This document shows, piece after piece, positions 1-10,490 of a DNA stretch of 30,000 nt. The stretch lies in assembly GCA_018398765.1 (NCBI GenBank), contig JAHBMJ010000707.1:1-30000 (forward strand). The letters are read 5' to 3'. The notes beneath the pieces are model-generated. The model did not search any database, was not told the origin of the DNA, and was given only the letters and a program-made list of their open reading frames with translations. Every line of letters begins with the position of its first letter. The first letter of the stretch is position 1. Source of the DNA: Chromera velia. Its lineage: Eukaryota; Sar; Chromeraceae. A program made the position numbers and the translations under genes.

Positions 1-432
1 GGGGGGGGGGGGGGCGGCCGGTCGTTCGGGGCGTGACAAGAAGAAGAAGGACAAGGATAAGGACAAAGAGGGCGATAGACGGGGGTCGGGGTCTTTCTTC
101 GGGTCTCTGGTTGGAGGAGGGGGGGGGCCAGGTGCAGGGGGAGGGTCGATAGACCCTCCTTTTCTCCTTCCTGGTTTTCTTCTCTTCGTAACTTTGACAA
201 GGGGTACTCTTCTCTTCTCTCTTGCCCCAAGTCCTGTATCAGATAGATGGATCGACTAAACGATTAATCGCGTGACGCCCTTGATGGATGCGTTGGATAT
301 GGGCCCGCAGAGGATCAAGACTTCTTTCTGACTGGGTGCATGGGCTGCATGGGTGCAGGGTCTCTCTCTGAGGGTCTGTCTGTCTGGCCATCATGAACGG
401 GAGCGCATTTGATTTAAACCAGACAGGATTGT

Positions 433-500
<68 letters not shown>

Positions 501-3500
501 TGTGTGCGTGTGAGTGCAGGGATTCGAAGGGTCTGGAGGCGAAGGCGAATGAGTGCCTGGAGAAGAACGATATGAAGGGCTTCGAGAGACTTGTCGATGT
601 GAGTAGGGTGAATGGGGGGCGGAAAGTCACGAATTTGGAAGGAGGGACGTTCATGCAGAATTGAATCAAACTTTGCGGAATGAATGAATGAATGAATGAA
701 TGAATGAAGAAAGGGAGGGGAGGACGACAGAAAGGGGAGACGCGATTTTTCTCTTTTTTCGTTCTCTCTGCATCTGACACCTTGCCCTTTAGCAATCTCT
801 CCGATTCTCTATGCACTCCTGCACGGCCAAGAGCTTTGCATTCGTTTCCTGTGAACTGCTCTGACTGTATTTTCAGCTGCCCCAACCCCCTATCGATAAT
901 CGGTGTCTGTTTCTCTTTTTTTTTTTGCAGCTCTCCGGTCAGTTGCAAGAGGCCGTGCGCCTCTATGAGACGGTCGGGGGTGTGACTGACACGGGTGGTG
1001 GTGGAGAGACGGGGAAGAAGAAGGATAAGGACAAAAAGTCCAAGAAAGACGAAAGGAAAGCGACAGAGGAAGCAGAGGTAGATGACTTTAGTGCCTTTGG
1101 GGATCCCCCCCCTTCTGTAGCATTCGGTACTCCCGAGGGCTCTGTGGCAAAATCAAAGAAGCCTCCTGCACCCCCTCTAGAGAAGGGAAAGGACAAATCA
1201 AAAAAGAAAACCGACGCCCCTCCGGACCCATTTGACGACTTCGATTTTGGATTTCCGGATTTTCCCACACCGCCCGCAGTCCCCCCTGCCCCCGCGCGTT
1301 CGAGAGGCCGACAAGGTTCTCTCGGCCAAACGGCCCAAGCGCAACCCGCTTCTTCAGCCCCCGCGTTTGGGGCTTCAGGAGCCAATTTCAGTTTTGCTGC
1401 TCCTCCGGGGCAGTCTGTTCCGGGTCTTTCCCAGAGCAGGCGTGCGTCAAAGGACCTTGCAAAATCAGCAGCAGGGGCAGCGGGACAATCTCAATCGCAG
1501 CCAGCTCGCCCCCCGGCCCTGTCCGCCACAGCCGGACCAGGAGCAGTGGGTGCAGATCCTTTCGACCTCACAGCGTCAGTCCCTCCCCGCGCTAGGGCCC
1601 CTTCTGTTGCCTCCACCGCCCACTTTGGGGGGGGCTTTCCTCCTCCTCCCGGGGGTGCCTCTCTGACGCTTCCCCTGGGTGCCAGTCAACCTCAGCAGCC
1701 TGCTCCTCCAGTGGACCCCACAACAGGCCTACCTCTGATGGCTTCCTTGACACCCGACCAGCCACAATCGATGCAGGCTCCTGGGCAGGCAGGAGACGCC
1801 AATGCGTTCAGTCTGATGGCAGGTTCGCAACCGCCGGCAGCTGCAGTATCACAGCAACTCCAGTCACAGCAACAGCCAAACGCGCAGTCTATGGGTTTGC
1901 CCTTCTTCTCAGGATCCGGTCAAAAGGCCCAAACAGGCCCCCCTCCTCAGGTGGGCCATGTCCGAGCTGCCATTCAGATGTTGGAAGGTCTCCCTGTCAA
2001 CCCAGGCAATGACGTTGTGGTAGAGCTGCTCCTGATCTATCAGAGTTCCATGACGCCAGTAGCCACTTCCACCCTCACAGTGCTCCCCCCCGCTCTTCCC
2101 TCACCCTCTGGCGGCTCCATGACGCAACCCCGCGCAGTGCTTCCAGGAGGTACGGCGGTATTCCAGCAGCAGCTGTCGGTGCCTGTCCCCTCACCCACTA
2201 CTTCTGTGAACGCACAATTCCCCAAACTGGCAGCAGATCTCCGAGTGTGCAATGCCGCCACTGGACAGGCCTTTGCACGCTGTGCAGTTCCACTTCCGAT
2301 GTTGGCCGACGCCCAGCAACGTCAGCAGATTCCCCCTGCAATTCAGTTGGCTGGCATGCCCGGGGTCTCGGAGGCGGGAGTTGACCTCTCCACTGCTCGA
2401 ATGGCAGTACAACTGGACTACGTCCCCGACCCCCAAGCGATCGAATACCAACAGAAGATGGCGACACAGGGGCAGAACGGGTGGGTGGGGGGGTCTCCGA
2501 GTTACGCTGCCAGTTCCCCCATGTCCATGAACATGTTCGGAGGAGGACAGGCTCCAATGGGATCGCCGACAGGGGCTGTGCCCTTCTCTCCAACATTCGG
2601 TTTTCCCTCACCGCAACAACAGGCAGCACAGCCGAACGGGCTGCTTGGCTCACAAGCTCCAATAGACACTAACACAGGTCTTCCTGCTCTGGGCCCCCCA
2701 CCAGGGGCTCCTCTCTACGCTTCCCCCTCTCTCTCTCAGCCTCCCCCTCCCCCATTTTTCGGCGCTTTCCCCTCTCAGCAGGCCCCCGTGCCCACGTTTG
2801 GGAGTCCTCTCCTTATGGCGTCTTCTGCTCCTAACTCCTTCCAGCAACCCACCATGCAGCCCCTGGGTTTCGTTCCGGGCATGCCCCCGCCTCTCGCCCT
2901 TCCTGCGGGAGTCTCTTCCTTCTATGGGTCTGGTTTCGGGACCCCCCAACAGCAACAGCAACAGGGACAGCAACCAGTGATGACCAGCGGGAACGGAATG
3001 CTGGTACCTGCAGGAGCGGGAGGGGGCGCAGATGCGAAGAGCGAGGTGAGTGCCTCGGTGAAGGGCGACGTCCTCGGGGGAGTGACTGACAGAGCACGGA
3101 GGGCGTCGATGAGGTCAATGGGGAGCGCCCCCTTGGTGGCCAACGTGGACGGACCCGAGTGAGTGAGTGAGTCGATCAAGAGGTTTTTTTTTTTTTGTGC
3201 ATGGGCGGACGGGGCCTCAGAGAGACTGGGAAGCAAGGAGACAGACGGGCAGATAGGCAGGTAGATACACGGACAAGCAGGCAGATAGAGAGACACAGAG
3301 GCGAGACGATTTCTTCCCTTCTCATTTCGCTTCTTTAAGCTTTGGTCAGGCTATTCTGGCCTTCACTTATGATGCCGTCGTTCTAGGTCTCTTCTGAACC
3401 TTCTCGCTCTTCTTTCCCTTGATGATCTCTCTTCCCCTGTGTTTCGTCTTTTCACTCTCTCGCTTGCAGTCCCCAGGTTCTCGACGCTCTAGAGGACGCC

Positions 3501-5928
3501 AGAAGGGAGCGAGACGCCCTCTCTGCAGAGCTGCGGGCCCAGAGACTGACCGCGGAGGCCCTGGAGGATCGGCTCTCGGCTGCACACGCGGACTTGCTGG
3601 CGTCCCACCAGGAGCAGATGAACAAAGAGAGACTGCTGCAGGACAGACAGGCATTGCTGAGTGACTGCAGACAGAGACTCTTTTTCGTCAGTTCTCCGCT
3701 CTCTCTCTTTGCCTTTTCCTCAAACACGCAAACGCACACACTCACACGCTCACCCGCACATCTTATTCTTTCTTCTTGTCGCTATCTTCTGCATGCGGTT
3801 TCTTCCCGATCTGGTGGCCGAATGATCGCTGCCGCCTTCCCTTGCTTGTTTACACGCCGTGGAGGCAGCCACTTCCTTGATATGACTTTTCCACAGTCTC
3901 TTTCCCCCCCGCCATTCGTGTGAGTCTCCTCTTTTGTTCTTTCTATTTTTTGCTTTCCGATTTCAATAGGACGTGGGCAAGACGTCCTCTTTTTCTTCTT
4001 ACTTTGCGTTCTCAAGCATTCAATGTGATTTGAGGTCATGGCGCACTTCATTGTGTTCTCCTTTGATGCGTGGTGCAGGAGAAGAGCAGGGTCTCACAGC
4101 TTCAGGGGGACTTGGAAGGTGACTCCCTTGTGTCTCGGTCTCTGCTTTCCCTTTCTTTCTTCTGCTTTGAAGGTTGTAAACTCCCTTCCTTCCTCCCATG
4201 CATCTAAACTGGAGTTATCGTACCGACACGAAGCACATCGAGTTCTTCATCTCTCCCACCGTGTTTTCGCATTTTCTCTCCCCGCCATCTTTTTTCCCAG
4301 AGGCTCTAGAGGCGTCTGAAGTCTTCCCAGCATACATCGCCCTCCACCGTCCTGGCTGCACCCAGTCTCTGAACAGGCCTCTGACACGCCCCTTTTCATT
4401 TGTCTGTCTTTGTGCGTGCCTGCAGGGGCTCTTGAGGAGTACAGAGACACACTGACCAAATTCCAAAGAAGCAAGTTAGTCAGTCAGCCAGACAGACAGA
4501 CAGTCACTCAGAAGTCGGGTTTCGAAAGCAGGAAGGCGACACAAACCAGGGGAAGGGCGCAAAAGAGACACGCGAGGGAAGAAATTTGTATCGGCTAGAA
4601 GGAGAAGTTGAATAGGAGGACTAGAGGGGCAGCTGAATGGTGAATCACAGACCTGAAAGGGGCAGCAAACTTACCCTCTATGCTATTGATCGTCATCCTC
4701 TCCATTGAACCTGGACGCAGTTCACGAGTCTTTCGTGAGCTGTCATTTTGTGTCCTCGCCCCTCAACTTCCGCCTTCTGTGTGCCTTGTCTTTTCTTCTC
4801 TTCTCTTTTGTTTCTTTGCAGGGCTGTGTGCATGGATTTCGAGAGCAAATTGAGCCAACTTCAGTACATTTTTGAAACAACGGTCAGTCCGTCAGTTTTT
4901 CATGATTGGGTGTTCTTTTCCGTCTTCTTTTTCTGGATTGTTGAGTTCCAGGGCACACCTCTTTCCTCTCTGTTTGGATATCCCATCGCGCTGCATGAGG
5001 TCCTCTCTGGACTGGATTGCTGTTCTGATTTGTTTGATATAGTTTTCGTCCATGAATGCAGGATGGCATGCACGTCCCTGCCCATCTCCGTCTCCCGCCA
5101 CCCCCCCCTGCCGGAGGAGGGCAAGGGGCAATGCTTGCACTGGAAGATGTGAAACCAGAGGCACCCCTGTCAGTCAGTCAGTCAGTCTTTTTGTCTGTCT
5201 GCTTTGCGAGAACACTTAGTTTGTCAATCTGTGCAATTGTCGTTCTACACTTCCACTCCAGCCCCCCATGAGGTCGCAGGGGAAACAACAAAGAGTCGGA
5301 AGATGCGTGCATCCTAGATTCTTTTCTTTTGCCCCCTCAGCTCTCTTTCTCCCACAAAAGAGATCCGCTGTTTCTCTCTTTGTTTGTTCCTCTTGTTCAT
5401 GTACACATCAGCATTTGCCTCGTGAGACAAGCTTTTGAATCCGATTCCCCCAGTAATGTGTGTGAGTGAGTGAGTGTGTGTGTGTGTGTGTATTGTGTGC
5501 AGAGCGTCCGCCAGAGGTCCCCTTTACGGGAGCACTGGGGGGGCAAGAGGTGGAGCTCAATTTCGTTCTGAGGCTGCAATCAAGGCCAGGGAGGAGAGGG
5601 CACGTGAAAAGTTCGAGAGAGAGGCGGCGGAGGTGAATGGTCACATGGGGGGGGGAATTTCTTTCGCTCCTTCGCCCCCTGAAGTCTGGGCACGCACCGC
5701 CAGAGGTCAGGAAGGAAAGGGGAAGGTACTGCGCTCCCAAAGTCTCATCTTTTCTTTCTCTTGCAGTCATCTGATCCTGCCTGAAAGCTGTTGTTTGCCG
5801 TCCGTGGGCACTCTCTCTGATTTAAAAAGGAAGCAGGCCGTCTCCTCTGATTTGTTTCGAGTCGACTGTTTCGCTTCTCTTTCTTCTTCTCATTTCTCCC
5901 CCGCCTCCGCCTCCTCGTGTTCCTTGCT

Positions 5929-5967
<39 letters not shown>

Positions 5968-6069
5968 CTGTGTGTGTCTGTGTGTGTCTGTGTGTGTCTG
6001 TGTGTGTCTGTGTGTGTCTGTGTGTGTGTGTGTGTGTCTGTGTGTGTGTGTGTGTCTGTGTGTCTGTGT

Positions 6070-6103
<34 letters not shown>

Positions 6104-6769
6104 CTATCTGGCTGTATCTTTTTCTTCGATCTCCCTTTGTGGGTGCAGTGGGAGACGTGGAGAACGTTCGCGGCGGTCTCGGTAGCCGCGACCCAGCCGT
6201 CTCGTCTGCTCGTTCTCTGTACAGAAAACTTGTGACTTCAGGGGGAGGGCCGGGAATTCTTTTTGAAGATCCGACGCTGAGAGTTTCCTTCAGCCATGAG
6301 TTCAGAGACGGTCTTGCGGTCCTGGCTCTGATTCTGGAGAACAAAACGAGAACGGCGCTGCAAAACCTCCAGGTCGCAATCGACCCCCTCTCCTGTGAGA
6401 TTGGAGGTCCGTCCATTCTGTCTACAGAGTGTGTGAGTATTCAAGTTGAATCTTTTTGTCTCTCCCCGTCATCCCATGTCTCTATGCTGCTGGCTGTTGT
6501 GTATAGGTTTCTTGCATTGAAGAATTGACTGACTGACTGACTGACTGAGGACCTGTCCTTCCGTTTCGATGGGAAGGGCGGCAGGAAGGAAGGAGGCAGC
6601 GGTAAGATGAAGGGGGCGGATACGCTTCTTTCTGCGGTAATCTTCTCAAGTCTATTCACTTCACCTGACTCAACTTGGCCATTTATCAACCGTCGTGCCT
6701 TGCCTCGATATGTATAGGACTTCGCGGTAGATTTTCTGTCCGTTCGATCTTTGTAAAACGTTTTTACGG

Positions 6770-6842
<73 letters not shown>

Positions 6843-7014
6843 CATGAATGCAGTGAAGGCCCAAATGGACCGTCCCAACATGATGCCCTCTGTGGCCTCT
6901 ACTCTCCTCCCACAGGTATGGATGATCATATAGTCAGAATTGAATCAGGGCACTTCTTCGAAGGAAGCCAAGTGACTTAAAGTTGCTTAGAGAGACGCAA
7001 TCAATCAGCGGATA

Positions 7015-7049
<35 letters not shown>

Positions 7050-8601
7050 CAGCAGGAGAGGGAGCCTCTCTGCGAGAGTCAGGAGGGAAGAGAGGCAGAC
7101 AAAGTAGGCGTTTTTTCCCTTGTTTACTCCTCTCATATTATTGGCACTCTCGCCCAGGCGTAGATTTACTCCTTGGCTTGTTCACTCACAAACATGCCCA
7201 TGTCTCTTTGTTTGATCTCTGCAGAAACCGCAACACCGAAGCGGTCGCATGACAGCCACGCAGCCGTTCTTAGAGCCCCCAGTGCTAGTCGTCTCCTTCA
7301 TGTGAGTAAGTCCTTTCTCTCTCGAGCTAGGGGGGGGGGGTCTGTCCTTGTCTTTCTCTTTGAAAATCCAGACACAGAGAGAGGAGTGCTTTGATGCAAA
7401 GGCGAAAACGACGGAAGAGAACGCGTTGGCAGGGAAGAGAACGCTGCTTGGATGGGTCTGTTGTGATATATGCAGACAGTGCAGTGCAGGGATTGAGTGA
7501 AGACGCTTGATTGAGTCTATGAAGGCCTCCTCTTCGAAAGAATCCGCCAAAAAGTTGACACGAGTGAGTTTCTCTGAACTTTTTTCCTCACATCTTTTCC
7601 CTGCTTTGTCTTTTTGTATGCAGGACGGCAGATGCACATCCTCAAGAGCTCCGTTTGAGGCTTCCCCTCCCCGTGTCCGCGTTCCTGCACCCCATGAGCG
7701 TTGCGAGACCGGAATTCTTTCGGATGTGGGGACACCCTCGGATGGAGGAGAATGAAGTGGCGGTCAGTCAGTCGATCTCTCTGTGTCCCTTTTCCTTTGT
7801 TGTCTTGCGATATGTTCGGAGAGTTGGTTTCGAGCAGCCAGCGCCTCTTTGAGAACGAATGTCGTTAGCTCCACTGGCAACAGATCTCCCGAAGACGTTT
7901 TCTTCCCTTTTTTGGAGTCTGCCGGTATCCCTGCCTGGCTGCCTGCCTAGGTGCATGTCCATCCCTGAGGATCTTTTTTTCATGCAAGGAGGACGTTTTT
8001 CTCCCCTCCCTCCCTGACTTTCTTTGTTGCATCTTTGTGGGTGCCCTCCGCCCTGCCAGCGTCCCTCAACTTCTCTCACATGCCCTTTCTCCTCTGTAAC
8101 TCACCGGGTTGTCGACTCTTCTTCTCCCCCTTTTCTGATTCACGTTTCTGCAGTTTGTGTCCTCTTTGAGGCCCGTGTTTAGGGATGTCGCGGCGTCCCT
8201 CATGCTGGCACGGTGCATCGAGATGGGCGGGGCTCTCGGTCAGGTCCCGGGGGCAGACGGGGACCCTCACAACGTCGTGGCAGCCGGTGTGTTCACTCGG
8301 GAGGGGACGCAAAAGTCCATTCCGTGTCTGGTGCGGCTTGAAATGGGTGAGTTGGGATGGGATGGATTCAGGTTTCTGGATGGGGGGGGGTAGGCAGACA
8401 GTCTGACAGGTCATTCTCCATTGCGCCAGGCAGGTTGACGTGAGGGTGGATGGATGGAGAGACCATTCAGTCTGCTCGGATGTTCTTGGAAAGGAGCCTG
8501 CATGCTTCCTGCGGCCACTGCGGGGCGTCTTTTTTGAGTCCCTCTGTGAAAGCGGGTGTCTTTATTTAGACATGTATGCCTCTCTCTGTGTTTCTCCTTC
8601 C

Positions 8602-8663
<62 letters not shown>

Positions 8664-8735
8664 TGTGTTCATGAAGAAAAGAAGGGAGAAGAAGAAATCT
8701 GTCTTTGTGTGTCTGTCTGTGTGTGCGTGTATGTG

Positions 8736-8770
<35 letters not shown>

Positions 8771-9580
8771 TCTCAGGGACGGCAATGAACAGGAACAGTT
8801 GCCGAGTGGCTATCCGATCTGCGTCGTTTTCCCTCAGCAGAGCACTGGAGGTCAGTGGGGTCCTCAGGAGCAAAAGTGGATTGGTGTCTTGTGGCATGAG
8901 GAGTGTGGCGGGGGCAGAAGAAAGGAAGCTTCTCGGGGTAATCTGTAGATCAGCCGTGCGTTTGGCCTTTCTTTTGGCACCCCCGTTTACGTTCTCCATT
9001 AGTATCGCGGGTCGGCGTGCATGAGCGTGCCCATATGTGTGAGTGCGTGTGTGAAAGCGAGAGAGAGGGAGATGAATCTCTCTGTTGTATTTCTTTCTCA
9101 CCCATCCTGCAGCACCTCCTTGCGGAGCTTCTGTCTGAGTTCACGGCACTGGAGGCGGAATCCCTCGAGGCCCCCCCGCAGGCCGATGGTGGGAACAGGC
9201 TCGGGAATGCAGAGGGAGACGGGGGATTCGGCTTCCTTGGAGCTCGACGAGGGTCTTATGCAAGCGCTGCGGGGGGGGCAGAGACGGCCCGAGCGACAAT
9301 GGGCACACGGCGGTTCTCTGCGTTGTCGCGTCCCACTGTCCCGGGAGGGGTAGAGGCAGGGGACGATCCTCGTCGGCCCTCTCGTGGAGGGACAAGTTTG
9401 AGAGCCGCCAGGCCTTCCATGGCCTTCTCTTTCGCTGATGGTTCCCCTGTCTTCGGATCGGCTTTGCCATCCGTTGGAGGAGGGGCAGGGGGAGGAGGTA
9501 ACTCAGGGCAAGGTCAAAGGAAAGCCTTCTACAGCTCTGGGTTTTCGGTGCCCAGCTACAGAGAGGAGACCGCAAGGTAG
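1..9580 (+). CDS. GGA-like clathrin adaptor with GAT-like helix, DPF linker, coiled coil and AP-2-alpha-type appendage (5' partial, multi-exon)
   Basis: Predicted exons: about 1-131 (uncertain, Lys/Asp-rich), 520-598, 931-3158, 3470-3686, 4079-4118, 4426-4474, 4822-4882, 5062-5168, 5503-5705, 6149-6430, 6854-6915, 7225-7301, 7624-7762, 8154-8346, 8777-8850, 9113-9580 (stop TAG). From 520 onward the phases chain and give about 1425 residues. Order of parts: a helix like the last helix of a GAT domain; a Lys/Asp stretch; a 700-residue Pro/Gln/Ser/Gly linker with two DPF motifs; a heptad-rich coiled coil (3470-4882); a basic helix (5503-5640); then both subdomains of an alpha-adaptin appendage; then a low-complexity tail. 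The likely role is recruiting endocytic accessory proteins at clathrin or Kelch13-type sites in the cytosol. There is no adaptin trunk, so this is not canonical AP-2 alpha. The 5' end lies outside the window. Weak points are the first exon, the 5705 donor (5632 and 5639 are alternatives) and the 6430 donor. The GAT call is tentative; ANTH is the alternative. The appendage call is strong. Confidence 0.8.
433..508 (+). repeat. Compound (CT)n(TG)n microsatellite in intron
   Basis: CT repeats run directly into TG repeats with one TA interruption. The tract ends 11 nt before the acceptor at 518-519 of the GAT-helix exon. Confidence 0.95.
520..975 (+). other. GAT-like (or ANTH-like) terminal helix encoded across two exons
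   Basis: Exon 520-598 plus the first 15 codons of the exon starting at 931 encode an amphipathic helix that includes [18 protein letters not shown]. The pattern of acidic cap, paired Leu, then LxEAVxLYE resembles the third helix of GAT domains in GGA and TOM1 proteins, which end in a similar NDxLxxxxxLYxxL pattern. A Lys/Asp-rich stretch follows directly, as expected for the exit from a folded domain into a linker. The N-terminal VHS part that would settle the call lies upstream of the window. The intron 599-930 has a GTGAGT donor and a long U-run before its acceptor. Confidence 0.5.
679..708 (+). repeat. (GAAT)n tetranucleotide microsatellite in intron
   Basis: About seven GAAT units lie inside the intron 599-930. 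Confidence 0.9.
5933..6112 (+). repeat. Long TG-rich microsatellite with TGTC interruptions in intron
   Basis: About 180 bp of TG dinucleotides are broken by regularly spaced TC units. The tract ends about 36 nt before the acceptor at 6147-6148. Cysteine/valine-rich and His/Thr-rich reading frames here are artefacts of the repeat. Confidence 0.95.
6773..6840 (+). repeat. Compound (CT)n(TG)n microsatellite in intron
   Basis: CT repeats are followed by TG repeats. The tract ends 13 nt before the acceptor at 6852-6853. Confidence 0.95.
7019..7047 (+). repeat. (GA)n microsatellite in intron
   Basis: Pure GA dinucleotides in the intron between the exons ending at 6915 and starting at 7225. Confidence 0.9.
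8602..8770 (+). repeat. Two TG-rich tracts, (CT)n(TG)n and a second TG tract, in intron
   Basis: CT repeats at 8602-8619 pass into TG to about 8662. A purine-rich interruption follows, then a second TG-rich tract (8703-8770) that ends 6 nt before the acceptor at 8775-8776. Confidence 0.92.
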
Positions 9581-10490
9581 AGAGAGAGAGAAACGTATGG
9601 TCGATCTGGGGGGAGAAATTGTGAAGACAAATGACCCCTAGCATTGCTGTTTGTGGCCCAATTGAAAGAGGGGGTCTCTGTTAGTGGCAGAATAGTACTA
9701 GACTTCTTGCTTCGCTGACCAAGAGGTGGCCCCTCTTCAACTTTATTTAAGAATGCGATTTTTCTTTTTCTTCTTCCTGGTCCTCTCTGTCGGCCCATGC
9801 AGGCAGCGGGCTGATAAGCGCGTGCGTGCCTATTTAGACACAGCGTTGAGAGACCAGAGGGAGAAAAGGACACAGAAAAATAATCTGTATCTGTGTTTCA
9901 TTCAACTTGCATGAATAGATTGAATTCGCGGCACTATCCTTCTCCTTTGTCTCTTTCTTTCTTGCAGAAGCTGTCACATTTTCTGCTTCTTTTTCCGTCA
10001 CTTTCTCTTTTGGTTGCTCTTCTCTGTTCTTTTTCATTCCTCTCTCCCTCCCTTCGTTTCTTTGTCCTTCTTATCTTGTTTCTTTCCTTCCTTCCGTCCG
10101 TCAGTCCGTCCGTCCGCCCTTCTTGCGTTTCTTTCTGTCTATATGCCTGTCCCTCCGCCTATCAAGAGAAACATGTAGTCTGTCGTTGTTTCATTCTTTC
10201 TTCATCCATTCATTCCTTCTCCCCTTCCTTGCCCTCTCTCTCTCTCCCTCCCTGTCTCCCCCTCCCCCTCCCCCTCCCCCCCTCCCTCCCTCCCTCCCCC
10301 TCTCTCTCCTTTTCTCTCATTTTCTCTCTTTTTGTCTGTGTCTCCTCGTATCTGTCTGTTTTTCTTTATACATTTTTTTTTCTTCTTCTTTTTTGTTGTT
10401 TGTTTTCTATAATTCCTTGTCCGAGGCTTGTCGTTCTTCTTAGTTTAATTCTTAAATTTCGATTTTTTTCCTGTGACTGCAATTAATTTA
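9581..10490. other. Intergenic, strongly pyrimidine-rich on the plus strand
   Basis: No gene is supported. After the stop at 9578-9580 there is 3'-flanking DNA. From about 9935 to 10440 the plus strand is almost entirely C and T, with CCCT, CCTT and TCTC runs. The open frames here encode only Ser/Leu/Phe/Pro low complexity and are not credible proteins. This stretch probably holds the 3' UTR and termination region of the adaptor gene. I see no clear polyadenylation motif. Confidence 0.6.

Larger units (their letters stand above)
6149..9170 (+). other. AP-2-alpha-type appendage (ear), N-terminal sandwich plus platform subdomain, exons 6149-9170
   Basis: The sandwich starts with [18 protein letters not shown] and continues [15 protein letters not shown] (exon from 6149), matching the alpha-adaptin pattern LYE..LQIG.KSEFR...L...NKT...NF. 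Exon 7225 encodes [11 protein letters not shown], the family's FTEPPVLSVSF strand. Exon 7624 begins the platform: [12 protein letters not shown], then EFFRMW, which keeps the FFxxW of the human platform binding pocket (Phe837 and Trp840 as I recall the numbering). Exon 8154 encodes [24 protein letters not shown], matching the family's GAGIIHT...IGCLLRLEPN. Exons 8777 and 9113 supply [27 protein letters not shown] in two parts, matching YRLTLRTS...VSQ.LCELLSEQF. Both subdomains are present, unlike the GGA or gamma ear, which is a sandwich only. Confidence 0.9.

Noticed and set aside
1..3162. Two separate genes, one ending at the TGA at 3160 and an ear gene starting later
   Set aside because: The TGA overlaps a strong GTGAGT donor, the next exon continues in phase, and no start codon with a credible N-terminus precedes the coiled-coil exons.
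5745..6416. A 223-residue minus-strand protein rich in His/Thr
   Set aside because: It is the reverse reading of an intronic TG microsatellite opposite a conserved plus-strand exon.
1..9580. Calling the first gene ordinary AP-2 complex subunit alpha
   Set aside because: The ear matches, but 1-5700 encodes a GAT-like helix, a long disordered linker and a coiled coil instead of the end of an adaptin HEAT trunk and a short hinge.
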